Shown here: positions 46,043 to 55,165 of the stretch, in pieces | Numbering within the stretch: the stretch's first letter is position 1 | Layout of the letters: each line of letters opens with the position of its first letter | Source of the DNA: Sanderia malayensis | Taxonomy: Eukaryota; Cnidaria; Scyphozoa; Semaeostomeae; Pelagiidae | Length of the DNA: 64,000 nt | Reading direction: 5' to 3' | Assembly: GCA_013076295.1 (NCBI GenBank) | Contig: RQOL01000729.1 | Location: 3,534,001-3,598,000 of the forward strand | Program-made: the position numbers and the translations under genes | The notes under the pieces: model-generated | What the model saw: the letters and a program-made list of their open reading frames with translations, nothing else | Told to the model about the DNA's origin: nothing | Database searches by the model: none

Positions 46043-48802
46043 TCATACCATGCCAAATGCGGTGCCTATACGCATGTCTTCGGTGAAGCTTTCAATAAAT
46101 ATTTCTGGAGATTTTGAATATCTTTCAGTTACAGGAAAAGTTAGTTCAACACTGCACGTATTCACTACGAGGGTTCCATATCTCTTGCAGTATCAAACGA
46201 AATCGTGCCTGTTCCTTTCATCTCAGGAGTTATGAATCTAGATCCAGTACAAAACTGGGCAACCTCCTGCAAATTGATTTCCTTTTCTGTCTCCGTTTCC
46301 GAACCATCTTCGTTTAGCTCGATTTTTAGTAGATGCGTTGGGCCTTCATGCTCCAACTGTTCCAGGAAATTTGTAAAATTGTAATAAATATCCTCCTCTG
46401 CTTCCTTCTCATCGCCTTCGGAATAGCATATATTCGTGTACAACGATGTGATATTTGAAGCTGCATCTTTTGATGACATCAAAAATTCAAGCTTACTTTC
46501 TTCGTAATGCTCTTCTAATACACGAAGAAGGCCCAAAACATCGAGGCTCTTCCTTACTTCATCAATTTCCTCATTGCACAATGACAGACAGTAATGCTGG
46601 GCAATGTCTTGAATGAGCTCACCACGATCAGAGTACTTTATATGCATTTTTGTTACCCCGCACATATACCTCTCAGGGAATGAATCCATTAACGATTGGA
46701 ATTTGACTTCATTTTCAGCATCAAGAAGTTCTTTTAGTTTTACCTGTATTTCCAAATCTGGGATATCCTCCAACCTAGGCTGAATTGCCAATCCATGTAA
46801 AAGGCGTGCAACAACGGAAGGCATAAAGCATCGAGGTACAGCACAGCCTTCCAACTGTGCCACTGCTAACAAAGTACCAAAAAGTCTAAAATCACCATTC
46901 CTACATTTTTCGACATCGTGCATAAAGGTGTAATTAGAGCCATTGCCTGTGCAGAGCAAGATCTTTTTTGCTTCATTAAATATGAAAGAGAAAAATTCTT
47001 TTTTTAGTCCACCAGCATCAACTCCTGCTTCACCAATAAAATAAATAGTGAGCGGCTTGATTCCATCTTTGTAGATTCTTCTTAGCTTTACAAATGTATC
47101 ACTCCAAATTTTCCTTCTTCGAACTGCAAGTTCAGTTGCATCAGTCTCTTTAACCCTCTCATGCCCAGCGTCCCAGTAAGGTCCCAGATGAAAAAATTTT
47201 GCGAAAAAATAAATTTGTTTAGAATTCGTTCAAAAATTGCACAAAGGACAATGTTTATGCGTAGAACTCGAAAATCAAGTTTGTTTTTGAAAATTCTGAA
47301 GGTAAGGGGGTCAAAATTTGAGGTAAAGAAGCGCAATTTTATAGCTAAACAAAGAGATTTCTGGCTCGTGAAAGGCAAGTTCAAGTTCGAAAATAAAATT
47401 GATTTAGATTTCCGTGTTCGATGAAGCCCGTGCGATGCATGAGCAAAGCTGAGAATTAATCATTGTCACGCAGCTATTGTCACGCTATTCCACGATGTCA
47501 TAATTTTTGCAATTTTGTGCATTTCTGTATGTCTTTTTGCCTACTTTTGTCACTTGATTAACAACAAAATTCCCACCAAATTTGCCTTTATCGCTTACTT
47601 TACAAACTGTCCAGCCCATTCTAACTGGCTTACTGGTCCATTCTAATCGACTTTCCCGCCAATTTTTACCCAGGCTTCTTTACTTCAAACAACTCTATCC
47701 AAGTTTTGATCCTACCTTGAAATTGTACATAAAATCCTAATAATTGATTTGGAACATGTTATGTTAATTATAGTAGAAAGCTTACATAAATACTCCGACA
47801 TTTATTAAGATTTCAAATCATTAGTTGAAACAAGCCTTCAATTGTAGCATGACTCATGACTAATTCTCAGCTTTGCTCATGCATCGCGCGGGCTTCATCG
47901 AACACGGAAATCTAAATCAATTCTATTTTCGAACTTGAATTTGCATGCTGGGCATGAGAGGGTTAAAGAACGTTGAAAGATTTCCTGCTTTGTCTTTATA
48001 GGTCAATGGCTTGTTTGAATTATGATCTGATTTTACTGAAGTAATGCCTATTATCACTTCTTCAGATGAGGATGGGTTTTCCACTGCTTCCACTACATCA
48101 ACAGACAATGGGCCTTGCACAGGGAGCCATTTTGCTTGACTCCCATCATTTTGCATTGCAATGGCTTCCTCTGGGTCCTCAAACTTTAATGCAGACGTCT
48201 GTGATACATCTGTTTCAAAATACATTGCATCTATTTGAAAATGATCATCATCCATTTTTCCTATCTTCGCTGGTGGTTCAAAGCTTTCCACTGGGTCGTC
48301 GAATGCGGCACCCCCACTTTCAAAAAGAAGATGGTCTTCCATTGTACACAGAAATAACACAATTCGCTTGAAATCCTTGCCAGTTTCATTCTTATAGACC
48401 TGTAGATAAAAAAATTGACATGTCCCCGGTAGAAACTGTGCCGACTTTCCATCACTGTAAGACAGGATATATTCTTCATCTTCTTTGCAAGTGTCGGTGT
48501 AATAGTCCTTCCATTTTGCTTTTGCTTTTTCCAGAATGTCCATATATGGGTCTTTGACATTCACACGCAATGCAAGACGTTGCCCGCATTTGGGCTTCAA
48601 TTTCATTTCTCCGCTAGACCACTGTATGAGGCCAATAGTGATTACAACGTCCAGATTCTCTCATTTATCTTTCTTTGCTGTTTTACTTACTTGCGATTTC
48701 CATTGCGATCCCTTGCTTTTTCGAAAGTCTTCAAATGATTGTAATTTGGCTGCATTTGTAATTTTGCTCTTCCCAATTGTGTTAGTTATCTGATTCATTG
48801 CT
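46043..48802 (-). pseudogene. HECT-type E3 ubiquitin-ligase-like protein (G2E3-like), transposon cargo
   Basis: Acceptor TTTCGTAAG precedes the exon at 48802. The first part reads MNQITNTIGKSK...FEDFRKSKGSQWKS, then a TGA at 48661, then DVVITIGLIQW, LALRVNVKDPYMDILEKA and the LSYSDGK...LPGTCQFFYL...GKDFKRI block common in this cargo family. After a 0.8-kb MITE the HECT-like domain continues: TIYFIGEAGVDAGGLKKEFF, FMHDVEKCRNGDFRLFGTLL, CTGSRFITPE. A frameshift near 46165 leads to VNTCSVELTFPVTERYS, whose Cys (codon 46154-46156) fits the HECT catalytic Cys, and a FGMV end with TGA at 46043. HECT ligases form a thioester with ubiquitin before transfer. Its likely first exon is a zinc ribbon in the repeats at 50-52 kb, phase-1 compatible (G|CA). 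Confidence 0.75.
47154..47962. mobile_element. piggyBac-type MITE in the HECT-like ORF, TTAA site
   Basis: Ends are CCCTCTCATGCCCAGC and its exact reverse complement, flanked on both sides by TTAA (47150-47153, 47963-47966). A second inverted pair of about 90 bp lies inside (47374-47465 and 47858-47950). Deleting the MITE plus one TTAA gives STFFKETDATE in frame. TTAA targets with CCCT-type ends are characteristic of piggyBac elements, which excise precisely. Confidence 0.88.
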
Positions 48803-49919
48803 TACGAAATAACTGACTCTAACAAAAGAATAAAGTAAAATAAATAATATTAAATTTTAAGCCCTGAGCTTGGTATGCTAATTTTATAAGCTACAGTATT
48901 TGATTCCTGATAAATGTGTTATGTGATTGGGATTATTAATTTTGCATCCATCAGCTAAAAGTATGATTATGCTGTATGCTTTGTGACCTTCTACCCGATT
49001 CTATAGCCACCGAAAGACTTTTTTTAGCAAAATTTTCCATGGGCATTGCATTTCTATGGGAACAAATGTCTTTATTGAGCATTAAAAGACCAAGTCTCGT
49101 TATCTTTTTATATTGAAGACCTCGTAGGGTGGCAGGGCTCCCAGGCTCTTTAAGCTTTCTGACTTGAAACTTTTAAGCTTTTTAAAACTTCAAAGAAAAT
49201 TCCAAGGCTCATCAGAAATGTGACTGAACTTCTTTTGTAAGATTGTGTCTATTTTTTAAGAAACTCTATGAATGTTTAAAAGGTTATTTTAGAGCTCCAA
49301 AGCGGCAAATTGCGGGACTCTGGGGCTCCAGGAACCCTCCACATTGTCGTATTTTATGATAGAGCCGTACACCTGTACAAAGTATTTGTTGACAGATACA
49401 TTTTTAAATTCCTACCATTTTGGGAAATAAGGGGATTGACGTCGACTTTTTTCCCTGACTGACTTCTGACGTGACAAGACCTGCAAAAGTAAAATTTTTT
49501 TTAAGTTTAATTTAAAATTATGTGAAAGAAAATGTTATAACTTTAAAATTAAAAAAGATATTGATCTAACCTTTTTCAAGAATGTGTATTATTAGCTTAT
49601 AGAAACAGTAAAAAAATTCAAAGGAGATTAAATTGACTAGAAACAATTAATAAAGCATTTGTATCGGGGGAGCTATTAGCAGCCGCCCCCTTCAAACAAT
49701 GACCAGTATTCTCTTTGTTTAGCTAATGTCCAATCCACAAAGCTAATTTGAATAAGTTCCAGACAGAATGAGAAAATCCAGACGTAAAATCAAAACAATA
49801 AAGATATAATTTGATGTTTAGGTTTAGTTTTAAAAATTATTTATCCAAAAAAGTATCCAAGAAAAGTTTAAAAACAATCGAAGTAAAATTAGCACTCACA
49901 AATTTTATTGCATGTTCAT
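48803..49919 (-). other. intron of the HECT-like gene
   Basis: Lies between the exon beginning 48802 and the first 993-bp repeat holding a zinc-ribbon exon. AT-rich with no other feature; the intron would run to 50052 or, from later copies, further. Confidence 0.5.
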
Positions 49920-50052
49920 GTTAATCTATGTTCATGCACATTCAATGTCTGCTGCGAGGTCTAGGCATAGCTAAGCTCAAGGTTTTCGGCGTAAGGATCA
50001 TAGTAGCAAAAAAAGCTTGCAGTAATTTGCATTTACATCAAATTTTACTTAC

Positions 50053-50119
50053 CGTGTCCACAATTTTGACAGAATCTATCAGTTTCTCCCAACTTTTCTC
50101 CACATTGAACACAAAACAT
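50053..50119 (-). CDS. zinc-ribbon first exon, copy 1
   Basis: ATG 50119; encodes MFCVQCGEKLGETDRFCQNC then GHG, two CxxC pairs, with donor CACG|GTAAGTAA at 50053/50052. Phase 1, compatible with the acceptor at 48802. Similar to the transposase first exon at 44133. This is the copy nearest to the HECT-like exon. Confidence 0.65.
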
Positions 50120-51045
50120 TTCTTCCACACAACGCTTCCTCCACCTTTAAAGGCCTAATGCAATCAAAAATCACTTTCCCGTTTGTTTTCATAAAATAAA
50201 ATTTCAATCTTTACTGATTACCTTGGTGCTTGTTTTGTTTTTATTCGATCACGATAAGTATACTAAATTTGGCTTTGAAATGGGGCACTGACTGCGACAT
50301 GATATGACGTCATAACCAGGACACAAATCGACTTTTATAATGGGAGAGTATAGGGAAAAGTTTTCAAATCTGCACTATGCCTAGCCCCGGCCCTTATTAA
50401 AAAATCGCTTCCCAGGGTACAATACTATAACTTTCCACGCGTCGTTTCAGCTATTAACCAAAAAAATTGAACTTACGGTAACGCTATAGCGGCGCTTTGA
50501 AAAAGGGTTCTACAAACTGCGCGGTCAGCCAAAAGACATCTTATTCCGCGCGGTCCGCCCTCCCGCAGTTTGACGTTATGACCAAAACTGCCCCAATTCA
50601 GACCCCAATTACTCCCCCCAAATCGCCTTTTAAAATTATGAAAAAAATTTTAAAATTTGTGAAAACACTTTAATATTTATGCCTTGGGATGCGATTTTTA
50701 ATTAATTAGTTATTTATTGAGCTAGACGGAGTGGAGTAAAAAGCTACAATACACTTCAATACAAAAACTTGAAATGGGTCCTGGTTATTACGTCACGTTT
50801 GTCGCAGTTGAAATGCAAAATCGACGACTTTGCGGGCTTGTAAAGACAATTCTATTGGATCAATTTTCATTCTGGAAACGGTTTTATGATCAGTTCGAAT
50901 AGGTTTACCATTGTTAATCTATGTTCATGCACATTCAATGTCTGCTGCGAGGTCTAGGCATAGCTAAGCTCAAGGTTTTCGGCGTAAGGATCATAGTAGC
51001 AAAAAAAGCTTGCAGTAATTTGCATTTACATCAAATTTTACTTAC

Positions 51046-51112
51046 CGTGTCCACAATTTTGACAGAATCTATCAGTTTCTCCCAACTTTTCTCCACATTG
51101 AACACAAAACAT
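51046..51112 (-). CDS. zinc-ribbon first exon, copy 2
   Basis: Identical open exon and donor in the second 993-bp unit. Could serve as an alternative first exon of the HECT-like gene. Confidence 0.6.
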
Positions 51113-52038
51113 TTCTTCCACACAACGCTTCCTCCACCTTTAAAGGCCTACTGCAATCAAAAATCACTTTCCCGTTTGTTTTCATAAAATTAAATTTCAA
51201 TCTTTACTGATTACCTTGGTGCTTGTTTTGTTTTTATTCGATCACGATAAGTATACTAAATTTGGCTTTGAAATGGGGCACTGACTGCGACATGATATGA
51301 CGTCATAACCAGGACACAAATCGACTTTTATAATGGGAGAGTATAGGGAAAAGTTTTCAAATCTGCACTATGCCTAGCCCCGGCCCTTATTAAAAAATCG
51401 CTTTCCAGGGTACAATACTATAACTTTCCACGCGTCGTTTCAGCTATTAACCAAAAAAATTGAACTTACGGTAACGCTATAGCGGCGCTTTGAAAAAGGG
51501 TTCTACAAACTGCGCGGTCAGCCAAAAGACATCTTATTCCGCGCGGTCCGCCCTCCCGCAGTTTGACGTTATGACCAAAACTGCCCCAATTCAGACCCCA
51601 ATTACTCCCCCCAAATCGCCTTTTAAAATTATGAAAAAAATTTTAAAATTTGTGAAAACACTTTAATATTTATGCCTTGGGATGCGATTTTTAATTAATT
51701 AGTTATTTATTGAGCTAGACGGAGTGGAGTAAAAAGCTACAATACACTTCAATACAAAAACTTGAAATGGGTCCTGGTTATTACGTCACGTTTGTCGCAG
51801 TTGAAATGCAAAATCGACGACTTTGCGGGCTTGTAAAGACAATTCTATTGGATCAATTTTCATTCTGGAAACGGTTTTATGATCAGTTCGAATAGGTTTA
51901 CCATTGTTACTCTATGTTCATGCACATTCAATGTCTGCTGCGAGGTCTAGGCATAGCTAAGCTCAAGGTTTTCGGCGTAAGGATCATAGTAGCAAAAAAA
52001 GCTTGCAGTAATTTGCATTTACATCAAATTTTACTTAC

Positions 52039-52105
52039 CGTGTCCACAATTTTGACAGAATCTATCAGTTTCTCCCAACTTTTCTCCACATTGAACACAA
52101 AACAT
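52039..52105 (-). CDS. zinc-ribbon first exon, copy 3 (probably ancestral)
   Basis: Same exon in the third unit. Its upstream side is the complete Harbinger-type MITE and then the right TIR, so it likely represents the original arrangement. Confidence 0.6.
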
Positions 52106-52136
52106 TTCTTCCACACAACGCTTCCTCCACCTTTAA

Positions 52137-52942
52137 AGGCCTACTGCAATCAAAAATCACTTTCCCGTTTGTTTTCATAAAATAAAATTTCAATCTTTAC
52201 TGATTACCTTGGTGCTTGTTTTGTTTTTATTCGATCACGATAAGTATACTAAATTTGGCTTTGAAATGGGGCACTGACTGCGACATGATATGACGTCATA
52301 ACCAGGACACAAATCGACTTTTATAATGGGAGAGTATAGGGAAAAGTTTTCAAATCTGCACTATGCCTAGCCCCGGCCCTTATTAAAAAATCGCTTTCCA
52401 GGGTACAATACTATAACTTTCCACGCGTCGTTTCAGCTATTAACCAAAAAAATTGAACTTACGGTAACGCTATAGCGGCGCTTTGAAAAAGGGTTCTACA
52501 AACTGCGCGGTCAGCCAAAAGACATCTTATTCCGTGCGGTCCGCCCTCCCGCAGTTTGACGTTATGACCAAAACTGCCCCAATTCAGACCCCAATTACTC
52601 CCCCCAAATCGCCTTTTAAAATTATGAAAAAAATTTTAAAATTTGTGAAAACACTTTAATATTTATGCCTTGGGATGCGATTTTTAATTAATTAGTTATT
52701 TATTGAGCTAGACGGAGTGGAGTAAAAAGCTACAATACACTTCAATACAAAAACTTGAAATGGGTCCTGGTTATTACGTCACGTTTGTCGCAGTTGAAAT
52801 GCAAAATCGACGACTTTGCGGGCTTGTAAAGACAATTCTATTGGATCAATTTTCATTCTGGAAACCGTTTTATGATCAGTTCGAATAGGTTTACCATGAA
52901 ATGCAAAAAAATTATATCACTTTTTTTGATTGCAGTAGGCCT
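52137..52942. mobile_element. Harbinger-type MITE upstream of the zinc-ribbon exon, TAA site
   Basis: Left end AGGCCTACTGCAATCAAAAA at 52137 preceded by TAA; right end TTTTTGATTGCAGTAGGCCT at 52942 followed by TAA. About 806 bp. Copies 1 and 2 of the 993-bp unit contain only its left part. Confidence 0.8.
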
Positions 52943-52999
52943 TAAACATTTCCAGACAATGCCTCCTTCACATTCTTCACATGCTCTTTTCTAATTTGC

Positions 53000-53281
53000 C
53001 GTGACCTTTTTTAATTTGCCGTGGCTTTTTTTATTTGCTGTGGCCTTTTTTAATTTGCTGTGACCTTTTTTAAATTGCTGTGACCTTTTTTAATTTGCCG
53101 TGGCTTTTTTTAATTGTGCACTTGGCTTTTTAAATTGGTATTTCGTTTCAAAATTCTGCACTTCCTTTTATAAACGTGATTTTGGCTTTTTATTTGTGTG
53201 TTTCTGTTTTTAATTGTACGTTTTCTTTTCTAATTGTGCGCGTCCTTCTTTAATTGTGTGTGCCAGTTATGGGCCACCGTA
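53000..53281. repeat. right TIR of the IS3EU-like element
   Basis: Inverted counterpart of 43756-44032, ending GCCAGTTATGGGCCACCGTA. Contains six or so iterations of (A/T)AATTTGC(C/T)GTG(A/G)CCTTTTT. Confidence 0.85.
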
Positions 53282-53765
53282 GGATACTGACAGTTTCATC
53301 TACGAAATACCATGTCGACTCAAAGAAGTTCATCAAATCATGAACGAAAGCTCCCATCTGTTTGATTTCAGCAACTATCCTAATTTCAAGAACATCCTAA
53401 TTACTCTACAACCAACAAGAAAGTTATCGGAAAAATGAAGGATGAGTTGGAGGGAAAAGCAGTGGAGGAATTCATTGGTTTGCGGCCATAGATGTACTCA
53501 TGTAAAATATCAGGAGGAAACTCTATAAGGAAAGCAAAGGGAGTTAAGAAACTTGTCGTGAAGAAGCAGATAAACCATCAAGATTACCTGGAATGTTTAA
53601 CGATGCATCAAGTTTTTGTTCATGAACAAATTAATATAATCTGAAAGAATCAAATGATGTACAAAGTGAACCAGAAAAATACATCTCTAGCACCTTTCGA
53701 TGATGAATTGTAAATGGGATACGATAGAAATGGGATTACGAACGCTACCATATGGACACTATTTG
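53282..53765 (+). pseudogene. family-B DNA polymerase fragment, 3' part of split ORF
   Basis: Continues the polymerase cut at 43755: D-T-D-S, then [33 protein letters not shown], then AKGVKKLVVKKQI and, after frameshifts, NTSLAPFDDE and GI.TLPYGH, the usual C-terminal end of such polymerases. A frameshift near 53410 and a TAG in GLRP*MYS break it. It belongs with the Maverick/Polinton-type or virus-like polymerase family; no other genes of such an element (integrase, ATPase, capsid) were recognised in the window. Confidence 0.75.
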
Positions 53766-54320
53766 TTGAAACAGTAATAACTACATAGAAAGAGACGGTA
53801 TATAATAATTTATCGGAAACTATATCTTCTTTGAACATATTGTCGAACCTATGATCATTTCGTAACTTATTATTAACATTAAAATATCTACTTATCAACA
53901 CGTTCATTGTAAGTTGTTTTTTTGTTCTATTAAAGGGCTTATGCAGGCTAAAATGACATATCGATTTTTTTACGGAAAGGGAGAGAAAAAGATCTGAGTA
54001 TCACTGTGAACCTATTTTGAGTGTTTTCTGACGAGTATAAGTTTATTTTATTCAAGCTCAAACACACCCAGGTCTGTTGAAGAGCTATGACGTCAGTTTG
54101 ATGATACGCAGATCATTTTTATAGGGGTCAGTATTGGAGAATTTGGCCATGCCCCACAGTTTTGGGTCAATTTTCGTTGCTTTCAATTGAAAGCCGAAAT
54201 TTTAACAAATTTTGATAAAAAAAAAACTATCAAGATTTTGGTTCAGTGTGACGTCAGAATGAACCGAGCTATTGTTCTTCAACTATTATTCTCTGAGGAA
54301 GAGCTGCCCGGCCTGTGTTG
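53766..54320. other. no gene recognised
   Basis: AT-rich region with several TGACGTCA-like (GACGTCAG) boxes. Possibly the 5' region of a further transposon whose coding part starts near 54350. Confidence 0.35.
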
Positions 54321-54349
54321 AAATAATGTCTGGCTAAAATCTTTTAAAA

Positions 54350-54594
54350 TGTCGAAAATAGTAGTTGAAAACAAATTCCTCTGACAACGAAGGAGGAAGT
54401 CTTCTTGAGGATAGCGAAGAAGACGAAGACTATTCAGTAGTCAGTTCATATAGTCGAAACTCACACGAAGGAGAACCTCCTGCAAGACGACCCAGAGCTG
54501 GGTACGGCAGTGATAATAAAGAATCTTGTGAAGGCCTATCTCTGAAAGAACTGGATGCCCGTTTTGAAAATAAAACTTATGTTGATAATTGGTT
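54350..54594 (+). pseudogene. acidic/Ser-rich N-terminal fragment of an unidentified protein
   Basis: ATG 54350 (MSKIVVEN) shifts frame within AACAAATTCC to SSDNEGGSLLEDSEEDEDYS..., then PARRPRAGYGSDN and LSLKELDARFENKTYVDNW, ending at a possible donor TGG|TTAGT. The acidic, Arg-Pro-Arg pattern resembles first exons of transposon-derived zinc-finger proteins, but I cannot identify it. Confidence 0.3.
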
Positions 54595-54599
54595 AGTTC

Positions 54600-55160
54600 A
54601 TTTGTTATTTAACAAATTGTTGGCAACTGTTCAACATTAATTCTATGGAATCATATGAGTTTTGTTCATTGTACTGTTTTGTCTTCAGTTCTTTGTTATG
54701 GTCCAATCCAGGTCTATGGTGGCCCATGGTTGCCACCATGTGTTTCGCTCATTTATTTAGTTTTACTTCTGTTTTATTTTAATTTGTTTTTCTTTTTTGA
54801 TTTTATCTTTGTTTCTAATTCGGTTTTTTTATTTTTTTTAGTTTTTTTTCCACATAAATCATTTTTATTGTTTTATAAATATTTTTTGCTGTTAAAATGA
54901 AAACAAATTGAAATGAAATAAATCCATACACGTGGACCATCGTTGCCAATCTTTTGATATTCATCAATGGCGGACCATCGTTGCCATACCCATGATCCTT
55001 CGCGACATAACAAATCATATACATTCATAACAAAATGCAATAAAAATACTTGTGTTTTCATAAAATTTTGAATGTTTCCTGTAATCAAAATAGCTTACAG
55101 CTTCATTTGCTTGTTTTCCATTGTAAATTAAAAAATTCAAAAGTTGTTAAAGTTGTCAAA
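54600..55160. other. no gene recognised
   Basis: T-rich low-complexity sequence (54740-54900) and two GGACCATCGTTGCCA repeats near 54935 and 54972. Downstream of the MADF gene on its strand. Confidence 0.45.
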
Positions 55161-55165
55161 TCTGC

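Larger units (their letters stand above)
49920..52896. repeat. 993-bp unit in three near-identical tandem copies
   Basis: Units at about 49920-50912, 50913-51904 and 51905-52896. Only a few differences are seen (for example CTAATGCAATC against CTACTGCAATC, CTTCCCAGG against CTTTCCAGG, CCGCGCGG against CCGTGCGG), so the amplification is very recent. Each unit carries one zinc-ribbon exon (minus strand) and most of a Harbinger-type MITE. Plus-strand ORFs of 76-88 codons in each unit are antisense to that exon and not credited. Confidence 0.93.
43756..53281 (+). mobile_element. 9.5-kb IS3EU-like DNA transposon with 6-bp TSD
   Basis: Ends are TACGGTGGCCCATAACTG (43756) and its reverse complement ending at 53281. 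GGATAC occurs immediately before (43750-43755) and after (53282-53287), and joining the flanks restores a DNA polymerase motif. Inside: a plus-strand DDE transposase (44133-45782) and a convergent minus-strand HECT-like gene (46043-48802, with first exon further right), both starting near their own end. A 6-bp duplication and TAC... ends agree with what I recall of the IS3EU superfamily. Later changes: a piggyBac-type MITE (47154), a Harbinger-type MITE (52137) and a 993-bp triplication. Confidence 0.85.

Noticed and set aside
49928..52180. Three identical plus-strand ORFs of 76-88 codons
   Set aside because: They run antisense to the zinc-ribbon exon and across its splice donor; the minus-strand exon explains the sequence better.
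43520..53765. A Maverick/Polinton element or integrated virus as a whole
   Set aside because: Only the polymerase C-terminal half is recognisable; no integrase, packaging ATPase, protease or capsid gene was seen beside it.
54350..54594. P2X7-like zinc-binding domain of transposon-derived proteins
   Set aside because: The diagnostic Cys residues are not present in the open part; only an acidic N-terminal stretch can be seen.
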